A stretch of 64,000 nt of DNA from Castellaniella sp040276065 (lineage in GTDB: Bacteria; Pseudomonadota; Gammaproteobacteria; Burkholderiales; Burkholderiaceae_B), in contig NZ_JBELOI010000008.1 in NCBI RefSeq assembly GCF_040276065.1, forward strand, positions 62,001-126,000, given 5' to 3'. Below the pieces are notes generated by a model. It saw nothing but the letters and a program-made list of their open reading frames with translations. It ran no database searches and was not told where the DNA came from. This document shows, piece by piece, positions 50,819 through 61,576 of this stretch. The translations under genes were made by a program, and so were the position numbers. Within the stretch, counting starts at the first letter, position 1. Each line of letters starts with the position of its first letter.

Positions 50819-51165
50819 GAGCCCTCCCTATCGATGCGGCGTCATTTGTACTTGTGATTGCATGATAGGAACGGGGCCCGATGTGGCGCATGGGCCTGAA
50901 GCATTAAGCCGGGGCGGCCATAGGGTCTAGTCCGTCTGCCGGGCGACTCGTCAATTGGGTGTCAGGCCGAAACGAGGACCGCGAATCCTCGGGCGGTGGG
51001 CAGCCGTTGGTGGCGATCCCCGTACGAGGGTCCACGATGCGTGCCCGTTCGGATATCATGGACCGCGACCTCGGCGTCGCCGCCTGAGCGGCGGCGCCGC
51101 AACGTGCCTTGGGATCGCGGGGATTCCAGGCGCGATCAACTCTATGACAGCACAGGAGGCCAGTT
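50819..51165. other. Divergent regulatory region between pgaA and acs
   Basis: The 347-nt gap separates the pga operon (minus) from acs (plus) and must hold both promoters. TATCAT hexamers occur on each strand (for example 51054-51059 on plus), but neither has a well-spaced -35. No gene is seen. Confidence 0.45.
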
Positions 51166-53145
<1,980 letters not shown>

Positions 53146-53170
53146 GGTCGGGCCACTCGTTTCATGACAT

Positions 53171-53195
53171 CGCCGCGCTTTGTGCGCGGCGTTTG
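53171..53195 (+). terminator. Terminator after acs
   Basis: CGCCGCGC (53171-53178) and GCGCGGCG (53184-53191) form an 8-bp stem with loop TTTGT, followed by TTTGT. The T tract is short. Confidence 0.7.
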
Positions 53196-53221
53196 TCGTG
53201 CATTGTGTTGAGGGTCGTACT

Positions 53222-53995
53222 ATGCGATTCGATTCTGGAATGCGTGACGCATTGTGTTGTTCTGTCCAATCCCTGCCTGATGCCAGCGTGCTGACGGATT
53301 TCGGCTGTGGCCGACCGCGGCTGGCATTCCCGGCCACGGGAACCCTGCTGGTTGCCAGCGATGCCGGTCACTGGGTGGTGTCGTCATCGCGTGCCATCTG
53401 GCTGTTGGGGCGCGACCGTCCTCGAATCCGCGCCCTGGGCAATGTGCGGATGAAGTCTTTCGTCTTTGATCCCGAGTGCTCTCCCGAACTGCCGGACCAC
53501 AGTTGCGTGCTGCACGTCACCCCGCTGCTGCGCGAGGTCATGCGCTCGCTGACAGGTTACGGCAGCCAGGCGCAGTCCAGCCGCAAGGCGCTCCTGCTGG
53601 GCGAGCTGCTGCTGGAAAAGGTCATCGATCGCGTGCCTGCCCCCATCGAGCTGCCCGAGCCGAGCAATCCGCGCCTGGCAGCGATCTGCGCCCGCATCCA
53701 GTTGCAGCCCGACGATGCGACCACCCTCGGGCAATTTGCCGCCGACATGGGTTGCAGCGAGCGGACCCTGCATCGCCTGTTCCTCCAAGAAACGGGGATG
53801 AGCTTCACCGTCTGGCGCCACCAGGCCAAGCTGCGCCTGGCGCTCGAATGGCTCGCGCAAGGACGCTCGATCCTGGATATCTCCCTGGGACTGGGTTATC
53901 AGAACCAGGGCGCGTTCACCACCATGTTCCGCAAGTATCTCGGCGCGGCGCCCAGTCGCTACGCGCGGCCGGCGCCTGGTTCCGCACTCGCCTGA
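53222..53995 (+). CDS. AraC-family transcriptional regulator
   Basis: The 257-residue protein has an N-terminal cupin-like sensor part (about 10-130) and a C-terminal AraC double helix-turn-helix (TLGQFAADMGCSERTLHRLFLQETGMSFTVWRHQAKLRLALEWLAQG, then ILDISLGLGYQNQGAFTTMFRKYLGAAPSRY). The layout resembles the NimR/RipA-like group, but effector and target are unknown. I prefer ATG 53222 to TTG 53180, which overlaps the acs terminator. Confidence 0.88.
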   Translation: MRFDSGMRDALCCSVQSLPDASVLTDFGCGRPRLAFPATGTLLVASDAGHWVVSSSRAIWLLGRDRPRIRALGNVRMKSFVFDPECSPELPDHSCVLHVTPLLREVMRSLTGYGSQAQSSRKALLLGELLLEKVIDRVPAPIELPEPSNPRLAAICARIQLQPDDATTLGQFAADMGCSERTLHRLFLQETGMSFTVWRHQAKLRLALEWLAQGRSILDISLGLGYQNQGAFTTMFRKYLGAAPSRYARPAPGSALA

Positions 53996-54069
53996 AAATG
54001 GGCCGGCTTGCGTTGGGAACGGTTCGGCGGGACACTGCATCTAATAGAGTTCGTCGATGAGGAGAAGGT

Positions 54070-54825
54070 ATGGATGCGATGGTGATCGGCACGTCACCGG
54101 ACGGCTCAACGGGCGGCTCGGCAGGGGCCGGCGTCGGCGGTGTAGATGAGGATGCGGCCGAGATCGCGGGGATCAGGGCGGGGGACGCGCAAGCGTTCGA
54201 GCGCCTGATGCGGCGCCACAATACGCGTATGTACCGCGCCGCGCGCGGCATTCTCAAGAACGAAACCGAGGCCGAGGACGCCGTCCAGGAGGCCTATTGG
54301 AAGGCTTATCTGAATATCGGAAAATTTCGGGCCGATGCGCGATTCTCGACCTGGTTGACGCGTATTGTCATCAATGAATCGCTGATGCGGCTGAGGCGGA
54401 ACAAACGCCGTGCCCAGTTCATCCAATCGGATATGGAAACACAATTCGACCCGATGGACGGCGCTCAGGGCGCCGTCGATGGCAATCCCGCCCAGGCCGC
54501 CTGGCGCGGCGAGGTGCGCCGCCTCATTGAGCAACGCCTCGACGAACTGCCCGACGATTACCGCGTCGTCTTCATGCTGCGCGCCATCGAGGAGATGCCC
54601 GCTGTCGAGGTTGCGGGGGTCCTGGGCATCCCCGAGGCGACCGTGCGCACACGCTATTTCCGGGCTCGTCGCCTGATGCGTGGTGCCCTGTCCCGGGACA
54701 TGGATATGTGCGGGCGCGATGCGTTTTCCTTTGCGGGCGGCCGCTGCGACCGGATCGTGGCCGCCGTGCTGGCGCGCCTGGCGGCGGCGCAGTCCCCCGA
54801 TTCCGAGGGCCACGGCGCGCGTTGA
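54070..54825 (+). CDS. ECF RNA polymerase sigma factor
   Basis: The 251-residue sigma factor has region 2 (FERLMRRHNTRMYRAARGILKNETEAEDAVQEAYWKAYLNIGKF) and region 4 (LDELPDDYRVVFMLRAIEEMPAVEVAGVLGIPEATVRTRYFRARRLMRGAL), plus about 30 extra N-terminal and 40 extra C-terminal residues. AGGAGAAGG precedes ATG 54070. No anti-sigma gene is adjacent. The convergent cupredoxin operon is a possible target but not demonstrated. Confidence 0.9.
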   Translation: MDAMVIGTSPDGSTGGSAGAGVGGVDEDAAEIAGIRAGDAQAFERLMRRHNTRMYRAARGILKNETEAEDAVQEAYWKAYLNIGKFRADARFSTWLTRIVINESLMRLRRNKRRAQFIQSDMETQFDPMDGAQGAVDGNPAQAAWRGEVRRLIEQRLDELPDDYRVVFMLRAIEEMPAVEVAGVLGIPEATVRTRYFRARRLMRGALSRDMDMCGRDAFSFAGGRCDRIVAAVLARLAAAQSPDSEGHGAR

Positions 54826-54832
54826 GCACAAA

Positions 54833-54852
54833 GCGGCCCCTTGCGGGGCCGC
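54833..54852. terminator. Hairpin between the ECF sigma gene and the cupredoxin operon
   Basis: A perfect 8-bp stem (GCGGCCCC / GGGGCCGC) with loop TTGC in the convergent gap. Ts follow only on the minus strand (TTTGTG), so it mainly serves the cupredoxin operon. Confidence 0.6.
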
Positions 54853-54866
54853 GCCTGGGTGCGTGG

Positions 54867-55400
54867 TCAGTCGACGACGCGTTTGGCCAGTACCTGCTCG
54901 ATGGTTGGAAAGCCTGCGAGAGCCTGGGGCGGCAGCGCACCGTCCGAGGCCTGGCGCAGCGCCTGGGCGTCGGCGTCGGGTTCGCCCACGATCAGGCGTG
55001 CGACCATGCCCGCATGTTCGTGCGGCAGGCAGAAGTAATCGTAGACGCCTGGGACGTCGAAGCGCAGCGTGTATGACTCGCCGGGCAGCAGGAATCCAGA
55101 ATCCCAGCTTTTGGCCGCGCGCGGGATGCGCAGGGCTTTACCGAAGTTGGCGGGGTGGTAGGCCGTGCTGGTGTGGCTGTTGCCGCTGTCGCGGTTGATC
55201 CAGCGCACGGACTGGCCCGGCTGGATCAACAGACCGCGCGGCTTGAACCACACGGACGAGCCGTTCGGCGTGCCGGCCATCGTGATGTCCACGACGTCCT
55301 CGGCCCGCGCGAGGCGGCCGATGCCCGGCACGCCGATCAGCGCGGCCACGCCCGAAGCCAGCAGGAAGCTGCGCCGCCGGAATAGGGCGGGGCTGTTCAT
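54867..55400 (-). CDS. Tat-exported cupredoxin (plastocyanin-like) protein
   Basis: The 177-residue protein begins with a Tat-like signal (FRRRSFLLASGVAALIG). The mature cupredoxin domain has candidate type 1 copper ligands: His in NRDSGNSHTS, then Cys, His and His/Met in YFCLPHEHAGM. About 35 C-terminal residues (ADAQALRQASDGALPPQALAGFPTIEQVL) resemble a short tail seen in periplasmic copper proteins. ATG 55400 overlaps the stop of the upstream gene by four bases. It probably carries electrons or copper in the periplasm. Confidence 0.82.
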   Translation of the reverse strand: MNSPALFRRRSFLLASGVAALIGVPGIGRLARAEDVVDITMAGTPNGSSVWFKPRGLLIQPGQSVRWINRDSGNSHTSTAYHPANFGKALRIPRAAKSWDSGFLLPGESYTLRFDVPGVYDYFCLPHEHAGMVARLIVGEPDADAQALRQASDGALPPQALAGFPTIEQVLAKRVVD

Positions 55401-55825
55401 TTGGCCACGCGCGATTCTTGAGCGGCGGGGACGTGCCACAGAACGATGTGGACGTGGGGCTCGGCGACGCCCGGGTGGCCCGCGTTGTACATCATGTCCA
55501 CGTGATCCACGTTGCCGCCCGGAGAGAGCAGGTCATGCAGATTCATGGACGGTGTCATCAGCGATAGCGGGACCATGTAGGTGGTGCTGACCAGCTTGCC
55601 ATCGTGGTCGTAGGCCAGGAAGGGGCCGGCGGGCAGCGTTGCCGGATCGACAAAGAGCTGGCCCATGCCGGGGATGAAATCGGGCAGCTTCACCAGGCTG
55701 CTGACTGCCTTGTAGGGTGCGGGCGGGGGCGCTTGATTCACGCCTTTCGCAGTAGCCGCGGAGGCGCTGGCGCCGCTCAGGGCAAGGGCGAGGGCGGCTG
55801 CAAAGGGAACGAGTGTCTTGATCAT
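55397..55825 (-). CDS. Small secreted protein co-transcribed with the cupredoxin
   Basis: The 142-residue protein has a signal peptide (PFAAALALALSGASASAATA) and a mature part with several His/Met-rich stretches (VDHVDMMYNAGHPGVAEPHVHIVLWHVP) that could bind a metal. It resembles DUF5602/TTHB210-like proteins, which I recall as ECF-sigma-linked; I am not certain of the assignment. It is translationally coupled to the cupredoxin gene. I start at 55825 (MIKTLVPF). Confidence 0.6.
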   Translation of the reverse strand: MIKTLVPFAAALALALSGASASAATAKGVNQAPPPAPYKAVSSLVKLPDFIPGMGQLFVDPATLPAGPFLAYDHDGKLVSTTYMVPLSLMTPSMNLHDLLSPGGNVDHVDMMYNAGHPGVAEPHVHIVLWHVPAAQESRVAK

Positions 55826-55917
55826 GAAGGTCTCCAAGAACCTGCGGCACGATTGCCGCGTTGTAACCTCTTGGATGACGGATCGGGGCCTGGCGTTCCC
55901 GCGGACCCAGGATGAGG

Positions 55918-56601
55918 TCAGCGCACCTGCTCGATGCGCAGCCGCCGCTCGACCAGGTGCGCGCAGCCCAGCAGGAACAGATTGAGCGCCAGGTACAGTA
56001 CGCCAGCGATCACGAAGGTTTCGACGATGAGGAAGCTCTGGCTCATGAGCCGGCGGGCATAGCCGGTGAGCTCCATGACCGCGATGGTCGAGGCCAGGCT
56101 GGTGCCCTTGATGGCCAGCACGAGTTCATTGCTATAGGCTGGAAAAGCCTGGCGCACGGCCAGCGGGAAGATGATGCGGCGAAAGGCCAGCACCGATCCC
56201 ATGCCGCAGGCGCGGGCGGCATCGATCTGCCCTTGCGGCACCGATTGCAGGCCGCCGCGGATGGCTTCGCCCATGTAGGCGCCGCTGTTGAGCGCGATCG
56301 CCAGGACCGCGCAGCGCGCGCCGTCGCTGAACAGCCACCACAGAGCGGGTTGCTCGCGGACGAGGTCGATGGTGCCTACGCCGTAATACAGCACAAAGAG
56401 CTGGATCAGCAGCGGTGTTCCGCGAAACAGAGTGCTGTAGGCAAAGGCGCAGCCGCGCATCAGGCGGTTGCCCGAGACGCGCATCAGAGCGGACCCCAGG
56501 CCGAGCATGGAGGCCAGCGCGATCGAGGTCAGGCCGATGGCCGCCGTGATCCAGAAGCCCTCGAGCATAACCGGGATCGCGCGTTCGATCAGCTCGATCA
56601 T
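55918..56601 (-). CDS. Amino-acid ABC transporter permease (HisM-like)
   Basis: The 227-residue inner-membrane protein has about five helices and the EAA loop with GLQSVPQGQIDAARACGMG. RGTPLLIQLFVLYYGVG is the usual HisM/GlnP mark. It forms a heterodimer with the neighbouring permease, whose stop overlaps its start. The ATPase gene expected downstream is missing. Confidence 0.9.
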   Translation of the reverse strand: MIELIERAIPVMLEGFWITAAIGLTSIALASMLGLGSALMRVSGNRLMRGCAFAYSTLFRGTPLLIQLFVLYYGVGTIDLVREQPALWWLFSDGARCAVLAIALNSGAYMGEAIRGGLQSVPQGQIDAARACGMGSVLAFRRIIFPLAVRQAFPAYSNELVLAIKGTSLASTIAVMELTGYARRLMSQSFLIVETFVIAGVLYLALNLFLLGCAHLVERRLRIEQVR

Positions 56602-57314
56602 GCGGTGGCCCTGCGCATGCCGTGCCCGAAGCGGCGTTCGGCCAGCGCGAACAGCCCCTGGCTGAGCACGCCGATGATGAAATACAGCGCGCCCGCCAGG
56701 AGGTACAGGGTGAGGGGTTCGCGCGTGGCCGCGGCACCCAGCACTGCCGCCCGCATGAGTTCGACCAGGCCGACGAGCGAAATCAGCGCGGTGTCCTTCA
56801 GCGCGTTTTGCCAGACATTATTGGCGCCGGGCAGGGCGTACCAGAGTAGCTGCGGCAGCGTGACGCGCCGCAGGCACTGCGCCGGGCTCATGCCGAACGC
56901 TCTCGCCGCCTCGATCTGGCCCCGGTCGATGGCCTTGAAGGCGCCCCGGAACACCTCGACGCCATAGGACCCCGAGATCAGGCCGATGGCCAGGATGCCG
57001 ATCAGCATGGGAAAGGCGCTGCTCATGAGCTCGTCCCATTCGAGGTAATCGGCCAGGCCGGCCGCGGCCTGGGCGGTGCCGAAGAACAGCAGGTAGATGA
57101 TCAACAGCTCGGGGACGCTACGCACGATCAGCGTGTACGAGCCGACCAGGCCTCGCGCCAGGCGGCCGCCGCCGACCTTGGCGGCCGCGCCGGCGACGCC
57201 GATGACCGTGCCCAGGGCGATTCCGCACAAGGATATGAAAACCGTCATCCCCGCGCCACGCAGCAGCATGACGATCCAGCCGGACTGGAGAATGTCGGTC
57301 AGGGAGGCGTTCAT
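56598..57314 (-). CDS. Amino-acid ABC transporter permease (HisQ-like)
   Basis: The 238-residue permease shows RSVPELLIIYLLFFG and the EAA loop FKAIDRGQIEAARAFGMSP. It sits between the binding protein and the HisM-like gene, the order of the His/Arg/ornithine family. ATG 57314 follows 49 nt after the binding-protein gene. Confidence 0.9.
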   Translation of the reverse strand: MNASLTDILQSGWIVMLLRGAGMTVFISLCGIALGTVIGVAGAAAKVGGGRLARGLVGSYTLIVRSVPELLIIYLLFFGTAQAAAGLADYLEWDELMSSAFPMLIGILAIGLISGSYGVEVFRGAFKAIDRGQIEAARAFGMSPAQCLRRVTLPQLLWYALPGANNVWQNALKDTALISLVGLVELMRAAVLGAAATREPLTLYLLAGALYFIIGVLSQGLFALAERRFGHGMRRATA

Positions 57315-57363
57315 CGGGATCGGGCGGCCGGCCGGCCCCTGCGCGGAGCCGGCTGGAGGCGGG

Positions 57364-58176
57364 TCAGGGGCAAGCCTGGTAGTTGGAGAGGTCGACGCCG
57401 AACCATTTCTCGCTGGACGATTTGACGGTGCCGTCGGCGATCATCGCGCACAACGCCGTGTCGATTTTCTTCTTGAGCTCGACATTCTTTTGGTTGATGC
57501 CGGCGCCGATGCCCAGCCCGAGGACCTCGGGCGCGGCGCTGCTCTTGATGACGTGATGGGCCATGGCGAATTGCTGGTCGCCCGCCTTCTTGAGGAATTG
57601 GCTTTGGGGCGTTACCTCGGAGAACGTGCCGTCCAGGCGCCCGGAAGACAGGTCGATCTGCATCTGGTCCTGGGTTTCGTAGGTCTTGAGCGTGATGCCG
57701 GGCGCGAATTTTTGCAGGAACGCGCCCTGCGTGGTGCCCCCCTGCACCCCGATGGTCTTGCCGGCCAGTCCCTTGAAGATCGTTTCTTGATCGGGCGCGT
57801 CGATCAGCGGGCTGTCCTTGGGCAGCACGAAGGCCGAATCCTCGGTGGCGTATGGAATGCTGAAGGCGATGGCCTTGGCGCGCTCGGCGGTGACGGACAT
57901 GCCCGAAATCACCAGGTCGAAGCGCTCGGCCTGCAGGGCTGGAATCAGGCTGTCAAAGGCCTGGGCCACAAAACGGCATTTCATCTCGAGGCGTTCGCAC
58001 AGGGTGTTGCCGATGTCGGCGTCGAAACCCGTTACTTTGCCCGAGGCATCCACCATGCTCCAGGGGGGATAGCCGCCTTCGGTACCGATTTTGAGGGTGG
58101 CTGCGGAGGCGGCCGTGGACACGCCGGCCAGGCCGATGGCCGCGCACAAGGCGGCCTTGCGTAGGATAGAGGTCAT
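57364..58176 (-). CDS. Periplasmic amino-acid-binding protein (HisJ/ArgT-like)
   Basis: The 270-residue protein has a signal peptide (GLAGVSTAASAATLKIGTEGGYPPW) and the family block GFDADIGNTLCERLEMKCRFVAQAFDSLIPALQ, with DLVISGMSVTAERAKAIAFS lining the ligand pocket. The class binds basic amino acids (His, Arg, Lys, ornithine). ATG 58176 is preferred to the GTG just before it. A -10-like TAATAT (complement of 58236-58241) lies upstream. Confidence 0.92.
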   Translation of the reverse strand: MTSILRKAALCAAIGLAGVSTAASAATLKIGTEGGYPPWSMVDASGKVTGFDADIGNTLCERLEMKCRFVAQAFDSLIPALQAERFDLVISGMSVTAERAKAIAFSIPYATEDSAFVLPKDSPLIDAPDQETIFKGLAGKTIGVQGGTTQGAFLQKFAPGITLKTYETQDQMQIDLSSGRLDGTFSEVTPQSQFLKKAGDQQFAMAHHVIKSSAAPEVLGLGIGAGINQKNVELKKKIDTALCAMIADGTVKSSSEKWFGVDLSNYQACP

Positions 58177-58274
58177 CACGATCGGATTCCTGTGTTGGAT
58201 CCCGCCTGGGGATCGAAAGTGGAGCGAGAAAGAGAATATTAGATCATCCGTGCGCAGGCCACGGCACCGCCGGC

Positions 58275-59642
58275 TCAGCCCACCTGCATCTGTGCCTCGG
58301 GATAGCGCACGCGGCTGTGCCTCTGGGTGCCCAGACTGTAGACCAGGGTCAGAGGCCCGAGGCGGCCGATGAACATGAGCATGATCATGAGGACGTGGCT
58401 GGTCGTCGAGAACTCCAGCGTCAGGCCGGGATCCATCCCCGCCGTGCTGAAGGTGGCGACCACGGCGAACAGGATGAGCAGGAACGGCTTGTTTTCAATC
58501 AGACAGATCAGAAAGGTGCCCGCGCACACCAGTGCGCCCGAGACGACCAGCAGGGCGAGCGCCTTCTGGATGGTTTCGGCACCCAGGGAGCGGTGCATGA
58601 GCACGACCTCGCGGCGCTGCAGGATGTACGAACGCACGACGGCCAGGAGCACGATGAAGGTGCCCAGCTTGATGCCGCTGGCGGTGCTGAGGGATCCGCC
58701 GCCAATGAACATCAACATGATCAGCAGCAGCAGGGAGCTCTCGCGCAGTTGTGTGATGTCCAGGCTGGTGAAGCCGGCTGTGCGTGTGCTCACCACCTGC
58801 ATCCACGAGGCCAGGCCCTGCTGCGCCAGGGGCAGCGAGCCCAAGGTCGCGTCGTTGCTCGTCTCGATGGCCCAGAACACGCCGAAGCCGGCGAGATTCA
58901 GCACCAGGGTGCCCAGCAGTATCAGGCGGGAGTAGTGTGTGAACTTTTGCCATGACTGCTTGTGGTAGATATCGGCGAGGACCGTGAATCCCAGGCCGCC
59001 CAGGATGATGCAGCTGCTCAGGACGAAGGTCACGACCGGGTCATGGGAGAACAGGGCCAGGCTGTTGTCATATAGCGATACCCCTGCATTGTTGAAGGCG
59101 GATATCGCATGGAATAGCGCCATCCACGCGGCGTGCGGCAGCGGGGCGTGGCGCCACCACCAGAGCATGAGGATCAGGGCGGCGGCGAGCTCGATCGCCA
59201 GAGAGAACTTCAGGACCGATAGCGCGGTCTGGCGGATGCGCGAGACGCTGGTCTGGTTGAAGGCCTCGAGCGCCAGGGCCTGGTAGCGCAGGCTCACGCG
59301 CTTGCCCAGGGTCAGGGCCGCGATGATGGCAAAGGTCACAAAACCCAGGCCGCCGATCTGGACCAGCGCCAGGACGACGAACTGTCCGAAGCGGGTGAGG
59401 TCGCGGCTGGGATCGATCAGCGTCAGGCCGGTGACGGTGACCGACGAGGTCGCGGTGAAGAACGCCTCGAACCAGCCGAACGGGCGTTGCTGGGCAAAGG
59501 GCAGGACAAGCAGGAGGGTGCCGATCAGGATCAGGACGATGAAGCTGCCGGCCAACACGGCGGGCGGGCTGGCCTGCAATTGGCCGGTGCGCCGTGCTTT
59601 GCGCAGGGCCTGGTAGGGGGTGATGGAGAACAGGCGCGCCAT
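58275..59642 (-). CDS. ktrB: Potassium transporter membrane subunit (TrkH/KtrB family)
   Basis: The 455-residue protein has four membrane-pore-membrane repeats with selectivity-filter sequences TATSSVTVTGLT, SAFNNAGVS, VSTRTAGFTS and ATFSTAGMD, the single filter glycines typical of Trk/Ktr/HKT. Its size and pairing with a single-domain RCK protein place it in the KtrB subgroup. ATG 59642 lies 10 nt after the ktrA stop. Confidence 0.9.
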   Translation of the reverse strand: MARLFSITPYQALRKARRTGQLQASPPAVLAGSFIVLILIGTLLLVLPFAQQRPFGWFEAFFTATSSVTVTGLTLIDPSRDLTRFGQFVVLALVQIGGLGFVTFAIIAALTLGKRVSLRYQALALEAFNQTSVSRIRQTALSVLKFSLAIELAAALILMLWWWRHAPLPHAAWMALFHAISAFNNAGVSLYDNSLALFSHDPVVTFVLSSCIILGGLGFTVLADIYHKQSWQKFTHYSRLILLGTLVLNLAGFGVFWAIETSNDATLGSLPLAQQGLASWMQVVSTRTAGFTSLDITQLRESSLLLLIMLMFIGGGSLSTASGIKLGTFIVLLAVVRSYILQRREVVLMHRSLGAETIQKALALLVVSGALVCAGTFLICLIENKPFLLILFAVVATFSTAGMDPGLTLEFSTTSHVLMIMLMFIGRLGPLTLVYSLGTQRHSRVRYPEAQMQVG

Positions 59643-59652
59643 GTGCGGGGCG

Positions 59653-60306
59653 TTAGCTGAGCTTGGGGGCGGCCATCTTGAGATCCTGCAGCTGGCCAAA
59701 GAGGATCAGGGAGTCCTTGGCGCGCAGGACGAACTCATCGGGCGGATGCACCGTGGTCTCGGTGCGGCGCTTGATGGCCAGCGTCTGAATCGTGGTTTCG
59801 CCGGGCCCCAGCGCCCCCCCCAGGGTGCGGCCCTCGAGTCGGTCGCTGGCCTCGATCTCGACCACGAATTCCCCATTGCCCAGGGGAATGTAGTCCGTCA
59901 CCATCGGGTAGCTGAGAATTTGCGCGATCCGCATGCCCATTTCCTCTTCGGGGTGAATGATGCGGGCGACGCCCAGTTTGCTGAGGATCAGGTGGTGGGC
60001 GCGTGAAGTCGCCTTGACCCAGATGCTGCGCACGCCCAGGGCCTTGAGGTGGACGACGCAGACCAGGCTCGCCTGCAATTCCTCGCCGATCGCCACCAGC
60101 ACTACATCGTAGCCATCCAGCCCCAGTTCGGCGAGCGCGTTCTGGTCGGTCACGTCGGCGATGGCGGCGCGCGTGAGCTGGTCCGCGTGCCGGTCGATTG
60201 CCTTGTCGTCGGCGTCGATGCCCAGGACCGAGTGCCCTTGGCGCATGAGCTCCAGCGAGGTGGCCGAACCGAAGCGCCCAAGGCCGATGACCGCGAATTG
60301 CCCCAT
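59653..60306 (-). CDS. ktrA: Potassium channel regulatory subunit (KtrA/TrkA family RCK protein)
   Basis: The 217-residue cytosolic protein has one RCK_N nucleotide-binding domain (FAVIGLGRFGSATSLELMRQGHSVLGIDAD; GxGxxG) and one RCK_C domain (about 135-215). It should gate the adjacent membrane subunit in response to ATP/ADP. It is half the size of E. coli TrkA, which has two such units. The 180-nt gap upstream holds the divergent promoters for this operon and the OYE gene. Confidence 0.9.
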   Translation of the reverse strand: MGQFAVIGLGRFGSATSLELMRQGHSVLGIDADDKAIDRHADQLTRAAIADVTDQNALAELGLDGYDVVLVAIGEELQASLVCVVHLKALGVRSIWVKATSRAHHLILSKLGVARIIHPEEEMGMRIAQILSYPMVTDYIPLGNGEFVVEIEASDRLEGRTLGGALGPGETTIQTLAIKRRTETTVHPPDEFVLRAKDSLILFGQLQDLKMAAPKLS

Positions 60307-60486
60307 GTGTCCCTCTCTGTATCCTATGTGTCGATGGCGCCGGCCGCTGGCCGCTTCGCGGCAGGCATTTGATTTTTAATGGTAACGTGGCACAAATTCT
60401 GGTAAAAACCCTTATGGAGTTTTTTCTGGATTCGTGGCTGAAGATGCTGCATTGCACCAATTGATGCCCGTCGTTGCCTGCATGAT

Positions 60487-61569
60487 ATGACAAGTTTGTT
60501 CGACCCGGTACGGCTGGGCGAGGTTTCCCTCGCCAATCGCATTGTGATGGCCCCGATGACGCGCACGCGCGCGGCTCCGGGCCGGATCCCCAACGACATG
60601 ATGCGCCTTTATTATGCGCAGCGCGCCACAGCGGGGCTGATCATCAGCGAGGCCACCTCGGTATCGCCGCTGGGTGTCGGATATCCGGACACGCCCGGCA
60701 TCTGGTGCAAGGCCCAGGTTCAGGGGTGGCAGTCGATCACCCGGGCGGTGCGCGACAAGGGCGGCAGGATGTTTCTGCAGCTCTGGCACGTGGGGCGGGT
60801 ATCCGATCCCGAATACCTGTCCGGCGAGATTCCCGTCGCCCCCAGCGCGGTGGCCTGCGCGGGGCAGGTCAGCCTGCTGCGGCCCAAGCGCGACTATGTC
60901 GTGCCACGCGCTCTGCATGCGGACGAGATTCACCGCATCGTCGTCGATTTCGGCCTCGCCGCGCGCAATGCCCAGAGCGCCGGCTTTGACGGGATCGAGA
61001 TTCATAGCGCCAATGGCTATCTGATCGACCAGTTTCTGCATGATGGGTCGAACCGCCGCACGGACGAGTACGGCGGCTCGATCCGCAACCGCAGCCGTTT
61101 CCTGCTCGAGGTGGTCGATGCCTGCGTCGGCGTCTGGGGCGCCGGGCGCGTGGGTGTGCACCTGTCGCCGCGCGGCGATTCGCACGATATGCGGGACGCG
61201 GATCCCCGGGCCTTGTTCCTGCACGTGGCCCGCGAGCTGGGCCACCGGCGCCTGGCGTTTCTGTGCCTGCGCGAGTCCCTCGGAGACGACAGCCTGATGC
61301 CGGAAATCCGCCAGGCGTTCGGCGGTCCGATCATCGCCAACGAGCGCTATGACCTGGCGCTGGCCGAGCGGGTGATCGCCGAGGGCCAGGCCGACGCGGT
61401 GGCATTCGGCAAGGCGTTCATCTCGAATCCCAATCTGGTGGCTCGCCTGCGGGCAGGCGGGCCGCTCGCCCCCTGGGACAGTTCGACCTTTTATGGTTCG
61501 GGGATTCATGGCTACACCGATTATCCCTGCGTGGCCGCTTGCGACGATCCGCAGACCCTGTCGGTCTGA
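60487..61569 (+). CDS. Old Yellow Enzyme family NADH:flavin oxidoreductase
   Basis: The 360-residue FMN enzyme reduces activated C=C bonds or nitro compounds. It starts SLFDPVRLGEVSLANRIVMAPMTRTRA and has IEIHSANGYLIDQFLHDGSNRRTDEYGGS (the substrate-binding His/Asn pair), AFGKAFISNPNLVARL and DYP near the C-terminus. This is the classical NemA-like subgroup. ATG 60487 has no clear ribosome-binding site. It converges on the YqeY gene. Confidence 0.92.
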   Translation: MTSLFDPVRLGEVSLANRIVMAPMTRTRAAPGRIPNDMMRLYYAQRATAGLIISEATSVSPLGVGYPDTPGIWCKAQVQGWQSITRAVRDKGGRMFLQLWHVGRVSDPEYLSGEIPVAPSAVACAGQVSLLRPKRDYVVPRALHADEIHRIVVDFGLAARNAQSAGFDGIEIHSANGYLIDQFLHDGSNRRTDEYGGSIRNRSRFLLEVVDACVGVWGAGRVGVHLSPRGDSHDMRDADPRALFLHVARELGHRRLAFLCLRESLGDDSLMPEIRQAFGGPIIANERYDLALAERVIAEGQADAVAFGKAFISNPNLVARLRAGGPLAPWDSSTFYGSGIHGYTDYPCVAACDDPQTLSV

Positions 61570-61576
61570 CCGGCCT

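Noticed and set aside
60307..60486. Possible c-di-AMP (ydaO-type) riboswitch before the potassium operon
   Set aside because: The gap is only 180 nt shared by divergent genes, and no ydaO-type conserved blocks are visible.
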